Positions 59,846 to 64,000 of a DNA stretch of 64,000 bases are shown here, one piece after another; the stretch's first letter is position 1, and each line of letters starts with the position of its first letter. Origin of the DNA: an uncultured Woeseiaceae bacterium. GTDB lineage: Bacteria > Pseudomonadota > Gammaproteobacteria > Steroidobacterales > Woeseiaceae. Under the pieces are notes generated by a model. It worked only from the letters and a program-made list of their open reading frames with translations. It did no database searches and had not been told where the DNA came from. The position numbers were made by a program, and so were the translations under genes. The stretch covers positions 1 to 64,000 of the forward strand of contig CAMYOJ010000019.1 in the NCBI GenBank assembly GCA_947259985.1. The letters are read 5' to 3'.

Positions 59846-60756
59846 TAGTCGGGGTAATCGTCGGGCAGGCTCTTGAACTTGCGATGCACCCAGAAATACT
59901 GCTCGGGGCACGCTTGAATATGTTTTTCGAGCACCTCGATGTAGCGCCGCGTATCCGCAGCCGGGTCGTCGCCCGGGAATCCGTCAAAGGCCGGTAGCAG
60001 CGTCAGTTCGTAGGTCGAATCCTCCAGCCTGCGCGGGAAGAACGGCACGACCGCGGCGTCGCCCAGGCGAGCCAGCGCCGAGGTTGCGGTCGTATGCAGG
60101 GCCGGCACGCCGAAAAACGGCAGGATCTCTGCGCCCTTGCGGTTGTAGCTCTGGTCCGGCGCATACCAGACAGCGCGGCCGGTGCGCAGGCTGCGGACCA
60201 TCTTCTTGATATCCCGCTTTTCGATCGTCGTTTCGGCGGAGCGCTCGCGCCCGGAGCGCTGTAACTCAGTCATGAACTCGCTGCGGTTCCTGCGGTAGAC
60301 CGCGTCAAAGGGCGGCATGTTCAGGGCCAGCACGCGGCCCATGATCTCGAGAGTCGTGAAGTGTGCGCTCAGCAGGATGACGCCTTTGCCCGAGTCGAGC
60401 GCGTTGTGGACATTTTCGATCCCTTTTAGCCGGGTTATCGACAGCAGATGCCTGTCGCTGGCCCAGCGGCCGAGGCCCATTTCGATGAGCATCATGCCGA
60501 GCGCCTTGAAGTGCTCGAGCGCCAGCGCATTGCGTTCGTGCGGCGACAGATCGGGAAAACACAGTTCAATGTTGCGGCGTACTACGGCGCGCCGTTGGCC
60601 GCCAACGGAATGCATCAGTCGACCCAGGACGCTGCCGATGGAGAGAGCGATGCGATGTGGCAACAGGCAAATCAGTCGTAATACGCCCATGCCGAGCCAG
60701 ACAGGCCAATAGCGGGGACTCCAGTAACTGGAGAGGGGTTTGCGTTCACGGCTCAT
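59818..60756 (-). CDS. lipid A late acyltransferase (LpxL/HtrB family)
   Basis: 312 residues. An N-terminal membrane helix (about 15-40) leads to the LpxL domain with HFTTLE (HX4E motif), YRRNRSEFM and APDQSYNRKGAEILPFFG. It transfers a secondary acyl chain (laurate-type) onto Kdo-lipid A at the inner membrane. LpxL and LpxM paralogues share these motifs, so the exact chain position is not fixed. It lies antiparallel between kdkA and the aspartoacylase-family gene. Confidence 0.87.
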   Translation of the reverse strand: MSRERKPLSSYWSPRYWPVWLGMGVLRLICLLPHRIALSIGSVLGRLMHSVGGQRRAVVRRNIELCFPDLSPHERNALALEHFKALGMMLIEMGLGRWASDRHLLSITRLKGIENVHNALDSGKGVILLSAHFTTLEIMGRVLALNMPPFDAVYRRNRSEFMTELQRSGRERSAETTIEKRDIKKMVRSLRTGRAVWYAPDQSYNRKGAEILPFFGVPALHTTATSALARLGDAAVVPFFPRRLEDSTYELTLLPAFDGFPGDDPAADTRRYIEVLEKHIQACPEQYFWVHRKFKSLPDDYPDYYSDLDALK

Positions 60757-60768
60757 CGAGAACGCAGT

Positions 60769-62067
60769 TTACTCGGACATGCCGTCTACGTAACCACCGG
60801 GAGTTGGTTTTTGCGCAACATCGACGGCATCGTCCTGCACGGCGACGTCATTGGCTTCGATGCCGACATGGAAAGCTGCAAAACCGGGCATGACGACCTG
60901 GTTGCGCGCCAGGCCGATAATGCGGCCCGAATACGGCGAGTACAGCTCAGTCCTCGCGTTGCTCATCGGGTCGGTAATTGTACCGAGCAAATCGCCCTTT
61001 CTGACCGTGCTGCCGAGGCTGACGTTGGCCAGCAGTATGCCGCCATTATCCGCACGCACCCAGGACGATCGGTAATAGACGGGCTCCGGGTCGCCCCAGA
61101 AACGGATTTTCCTGAGCATGCCCAGGGTCGTCAGCAAGGTCTCGATTCCCTTGACGCCATGCTTTACCTCGGCGAGTTCGAGCTGTGAGGGCCCGCCGGC
61201 CTCAACCGTAACGGCCGGGATACCGGCCCGGGTTGCCGCATGCCGCAATGTGCCGATCGTCGGTTTACTGTGCAGTACCACCATCGAGCCGAAACCCTGG
61301 GTCAGCGTTACTACATCCGGGTTCCTGAGGTCGGCGCGTATCTGCGGCAGGTTGGCTCGCTCGAAAGAGCCCGTATGCAGGTCAATCAGCGCGTCGCAGT
61401 GAGCGACGACCTCTGTGAACAACGCGTGCGCGATTCGGGCAGCAGCACTGCCGTTGGGGTTGCCCGGGAAGTAGCGGTTGAGGTCGCGCCGATCGGGCAG
61501 GTATCGTGAACCGCGGCGGAAGCCCTGTACGTTGACGATCGGTACGCCGATAACGGCTCCCGAGAGCTTCTGCGGCTCGATCTCGTGCAATACACGTCGC
61601 ACCATCTCGATGCCATTGAGCTCGTCACCGTGCACGGCCGCCGTCAGACACAGCGTGGGACCGGGCGATGTACCGTTGACGACGAGAACCGGTGTCGATA
61701 CCGGTACGCCCTCGAACAGTTCGGTCGCATTCCACGACAGGCGATGCGCAGTGCCAGGCAGGATTTCGTTGTCCAGCAGGATAAGCGGTTCCGCCTGGCC
61801 TTCGGCGGTTATGACGGCGTCGGCCAACGGCACGAGGTGCTCGTGCGCGGGCACGGGTTCGACAAGTTGTTCTGCGGCGGCGGTCGTCTCGCTGGAACGC
61901 GAATCGGTATCGACGGTCGAATCCTCGCGAATGTCGGTGCCATTGTCGGACGGCTCGACCGCCGCCTCGCTGGCCAGTGCATGACTGGCGGGCAGCAGCA
62001 GCAGCAGGCAGGCCAGGTATTGGCAAATGCCCGGTGAAGTGAGAGATTGTCGTGTCGATGCGCGCAT
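60769..62067 (-). CDS. exported succinylglutamate desuccinylase/aspartoacylase-family protein
   Basis: 432 residues from the ATG at 62067 (MRASTRQSL); the start at 62100 would add eleven residues. A signal peptide (about 1-33) and a Ser/Thr/Glu-rich linker precede the zinc carboxypeptidase-like domain: VHGDELNGIEMV (His and Glu zinc ligands), DRRDLNRYFPGNP, ALIDLHTGSFER (third ligand) and VTVEAGG. The family removes N-acyl groups or acts as a peptidoglycan peptidase. It lies divergent from the LysM transglycosylase with an 83-bp gap, suggesting a role in envelope metabolism. Substrate unproven. Confidence 0.82.
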   Translation of the reverse strand: MRASTRQSLTSPGICQYLACLLLLLPASHALASEAAVEPSDNGTDIREDSTVDTDSRSSETTAAAEQLVEPVPAHEHLVPLADAVITAEGQAEPLILLDNEILPGTAHRLSWNATELFEGVPVSTPVLVVNGTSPGPTLCLTAAVHGDELNGIEMVRRVLHEIEPQKLSGAVIGVPIVNVQGFRRGSRYLPDRRDLNRYFPGNPNGSAAARIAHALFTEVVAHCDALIDLHTGSFERANLPQIRADLRNPDVVTLTQGFGSMVVLHSKPTIGTLRHAATRAGIPAVTVEAGGPSQLELAEVKHGVKGIETLLTTLGMLRKIRFWGDPEPVYYRSSWVRADNGGILLANVSLGSTVRKGDLLGTITDPMSNARTELYSPYSGRIIGLARNQVVMPGFAAFHVGIEANDVAVQDDAVDVAQKPTPGGYVDGMSE

Positions 62068-62150
62068 ATTTGAGACAAAAAATACGCCATATAGGCGCAT
62101 TTTTCTGTGAACTAATCAATAATTTACGATTGAAACTTGAATTGGTACAA

Positions 62151-64000
62151 ATGACAAGTATTTGCCGGAACTTTTTTCTGCTCATCGCCCTGGCCAGCGC
62201 CGCTGCCACAGCTGACGATATTTTCCCACAGCCGCCCGAACTCGAGCCGGACGTCGACTTCTGGATCTCCATTTTCACGGAATATTCGACCGATGAGGGC
62301 GTGCTGCATGACAACCGCAACCTGGCCGTTGTTTATGCGCGACTGCAGATGCCGTCGAAGCTGTCGCGCCGCGAAAGACAGCGCCGCGTGGCGGCCCGTC
62401 GCAAGCAATTGCAGGTCGTGTTGCAGACGCTCGCCTCCGGCAAAAGAGACAATCTCAGCGAAGAGGAAAGTCGCGTACTGGCGCTATGGCCGGACAACGT
62501 GAGCAACGACACGCTGGCAGCCGCGACGAGGCGTATTCGCTTCCAGCAGGGACTCCGTGACCGTTTTCGCGAAGGACTCGAGCGCTCCGGCCGCTGGCGC
62601 GCTTTTGTCAATGAGCAATTTACCGCACTCGGCGTGCCCGTGGAGATCGCGGCGTTGCCGCACGTCGAGTCGTCCTACAACCCCGATGCCCGCTCGCACG
62701 TCGGCGCATCGGGCATCTGGCAGTTCACGCGCAGCACGGGTCGCCGCTTCATGCGCGTCGACCACGTCGTCGACGAACGCAACGACCCGTTTGCGGCGAC
62801 TCGCGCGGCTGGCCAGCTCATGGCGTACAACTACTCGATCACGGGCAACTGGCCGATGGCCATTACGGCCTACAACCATGGGCTCGCGGGCGTGCGCCGC
62901 GCGATGCGCAAGTACGGCGATACGGCCTATGTCGATATCCTCAGGAACTACAAAGGGCGTACCTTCGGTTTTGCCTCGAGGAATTTTTACGTCGCATTCC
63001 TGGCCGCCAAGGAGGTCGACCAGAACGCCGAGCGTTATTTTCCGGGAATCGTCTACGAGCAACCCACGGATTACTCGACGGCAAGCCTGCCGGCCTATGT
63101 GCCGGCACCGGAATTGACCCAGGCCCTGGGCGTTTCCCAGGTACAGCTGGCCAGGCACAACCGCGGCCTCCAGCCTACGATCTGGCAGGGCAGCAAGTAC
63201 CTGCCAAAAGGCTACGAGCTGCGACTGCCCGCCGACAGCGTTTCTCAGCCACTGGCGACGGCATTTGCGGGTTTGCCGGCCGATGTCCGTTTCGATAAGC
63301 AGCTGCCCGACATGTTCCACACGGTCGCACGCGGCGACACCTTGTCACAGATCGCGGCATCCTACGATACGCGTGTCTCGACGCTCGTGGCGCTCAATGG
63401 CCTGCGCAGCAGTCATCGCATTCGAGCCGGTCAACGACTGCGGCTCCCGGCCGCAGGCCCGGCCCCCACCGTAGCCAGTGCGGCTCCTGCAGAACCCGAG
63501 CCGGCTATCGTGGCTGCTGTCGTCGAACCCGAGCCGGCTATTGTCGCGGCTGTCGCCGAACCCGTTGTGGAGGAGGTGACGCCACCCACGATGGCGGGCG
63601 ACTACGCCAGCACCCTGATTGGCACCATCCAGACGGCGCTGTTGTCGGATCCCAGCGACTACAGCGTGGCGGCTGACAACACGATCGAGGTGCAGCCGCT
63701 CGAAACGCTGGGCCACTACGGCGACTGGCTCGAGATAAAGACGCAGCGGCTGCGCGACGTCAACGGGCTCGCATTTCGCTCGCCCGTCGAGGTCGGTCAG
63801 CGCATCAAGCTCGACCTGAACACGGTGGATGCCAGGCGTTTCGAGGAGCGCCGGATCGCCTATCACCGCACACAACAGGACAGTTTCTTCAGGCAGCACA
63901 TTATTTCGTCCGTCACCGAACATACGATCCGTCGGGGCGAGTCGATCTGGGTGCTCTCGTTGCGCGAATACGAGGTGCCGATATGGCTGTTCCGGCAATA
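62151..64000 (+). CDS. LysM-containing membrane-bound lytic transglycosylase (MltD-like), cut by window end
   Basis: The gene begins at the ATG at 62151 and is open to the window end, so its 3' end is missing (617 codons seen). A signal peptide spans about 1-21. The lytic transglycosylase domain (about 155-320) has PHVESSYNP with catalytic Glu173, GIWQFTRSTG and TAYNHGLAGVR. A LysM domain (about 389-432: HTVARGDTLSQIAASYDTR) and, after an Ala/Pro/Glu-rich linker, a degenerate LysM-like unit (about 515-560) and the start of another LysM (from about 591: HTIRRGESIWVL) follow. MltD cleaves glycan strands; LysM anchors the enzyme to peptidoglycan. It is divergent from the aspartoacylase-family gene. 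Confidence 0.9.
   Translation, partial: MTSICRNFFLLIALASAAATADDIFPQPPELEPDVDFWISIFTEYSTDEGVLHDNRNLAVVYARLQMPSKLSRRERQRRVAARRKQLQVVLQTLASGKRDNLSEEESRVLALWPDNVSNDTLAAATRRIRFQQGLRDRFREGLERSGRWRAFVNEQFTALGVPVEIAALPHVESSYNPDARSHVGASGIWQFTRSTGRRFMRVDHVVDERNDPFAATRAAGQLMAYNYSITGNWPMAITAYNHGLAGVRRAMRKYGDTAYVDILRNYKGRTFGFASRNFYVAFLAAKEVDQNAERYFPGIVYEQPTDYSTASLPAYVPAPELTQALGVSQVQLARHNRGLQPTIWQGSKYLPKGYELRLPADSVSQPLATAFAGLPADVRFDKQLPDMFHTVARGDTLSQIAASYDTRVSTLVALNGLRSSHRIRAGQRLRLPAAGPAPTVASAAPAEPEPAIVAAVVEPEPAIVAAVAEPVVEEVTPPTMAGDYASTLIGTIQTALLSDPSDYSVAADNTIEVQPLETLGHYGDWLEIKTQRLRDVNGLAFRSPVEVGQRIKLDLNTVDARRFEERRIAYHRTQQDSFFRQHIISSVTEHTIRRGESIWVLSLREYEVPIWLFRQ

Noticed and set aside
62068-62150. Attenuator in front of the lytic transglycosylase
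   Set aside because: CGCC-ATATA-GGCG followed by T residues forms a short hairpin near 62086-62105, but the stem is only 4 bp with one mismatch before three more pairs, and it overlaps the divergent leader. It is too weak to call.
1-64000. CRISPR array, prophage, transposase, tRNA or rRNA
   Set aside because: No regularly spaced direct repeats, phage structural or integrase genes, transposase motifs, tRNA cloverleafs or rRNA signatures were seen. The repeats at 25778-25990 code for protein rungs, not spacers.

Overview
The window is a GC-rich chromosomal segment of a Gram-negative, most likely gammaproteobacterial, organism. Supporting genes are a CysB-type regulator beside a cysteine synthase, glnE, dacB (PBP4), an SH3/YgiM-type protein, a YghX-type dienelactone hydrolase, a GlyGly-CTERM protein (a rhombosortase substrate), and an LPS inner-core set (hldD, waaF, a GT9 transferase, a Kdo kinase, an LpxL-type acyltransferase). 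A marine lineage such as the Woeseiales/Chromatiales is my guess; nothing in the window proves it. I see no rRNA, tRNA, CRISPR array, transposase or phage structural gene.

Layout. 1-3840 is an accessory patch of lower apparent GC with short orphan genes (DUF3024, a DUF1841-like protein, a membrane protein, two unknowns, a possible immunity-type protein). It carries an 80-bp promoter-bearing repeat and ends in short direct repeats against a truncated EamA transporter gene. 4669-5385 encodes a GlyGly-CTERM exported protein. 5382-18869 holds two RND efflux operons on the minus strand: adaptor-adaptor-permease-permease, and padR-adaptor-permease, with no outer-membrane channel gene. 18965-29085 mixes metabolic and envelope genes: an aldonolactone-oxidase-like flavoprotein, a ClsC-like phospholipase D protein, a zinc metallopeptidase, a threonine/serine dehydratase, an amidohydrolase, a repeat-rich DUF4097 protein, CBS, dienelactone hydrolase, TPR and TonB-like proteins, and a fatty acid hydroxylase.

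29151-42836 contains a radical SAM protein with extra cysteines, a ceramidase-like/folD/mtnA/class II aldolase operon, a lysophospholipid-type acyltransferase operon, a DUF819 transporter with an MBL hydrolase, a NERD protein, an orphan ABC ATPase, a KefB/C-type antiporter, a lipoprotein of the dienelactone hydrolase fold that has lost two catalytic residues, and small genes.

42836-45186 is the most interesting locus. A PAS-PAS-AAA+-Fis sigma-54 activator is divergent from a 50-residue secreted-peptide gene. Between them lie a near-consensus -24/-12 promoter, an IHF-like site and large palindromes, in the usual enhancer order. The peptide reading frame is followed by five tandem perfect hairpins and a terminator, predicting a structured transcript of about 415 nt.

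45187-52903 carries a TVP38 protein, dacB, an SH3 protein, the cysB-like/cysK pair, a GGDEF/EAL protein and a flavodoxin-like protein. 52953-64000 runs glnE, a zinc-finger protein, the LPS core genes, an aspartoacylase-family protein and a LysM lytic transglycosylase cut by the window end.
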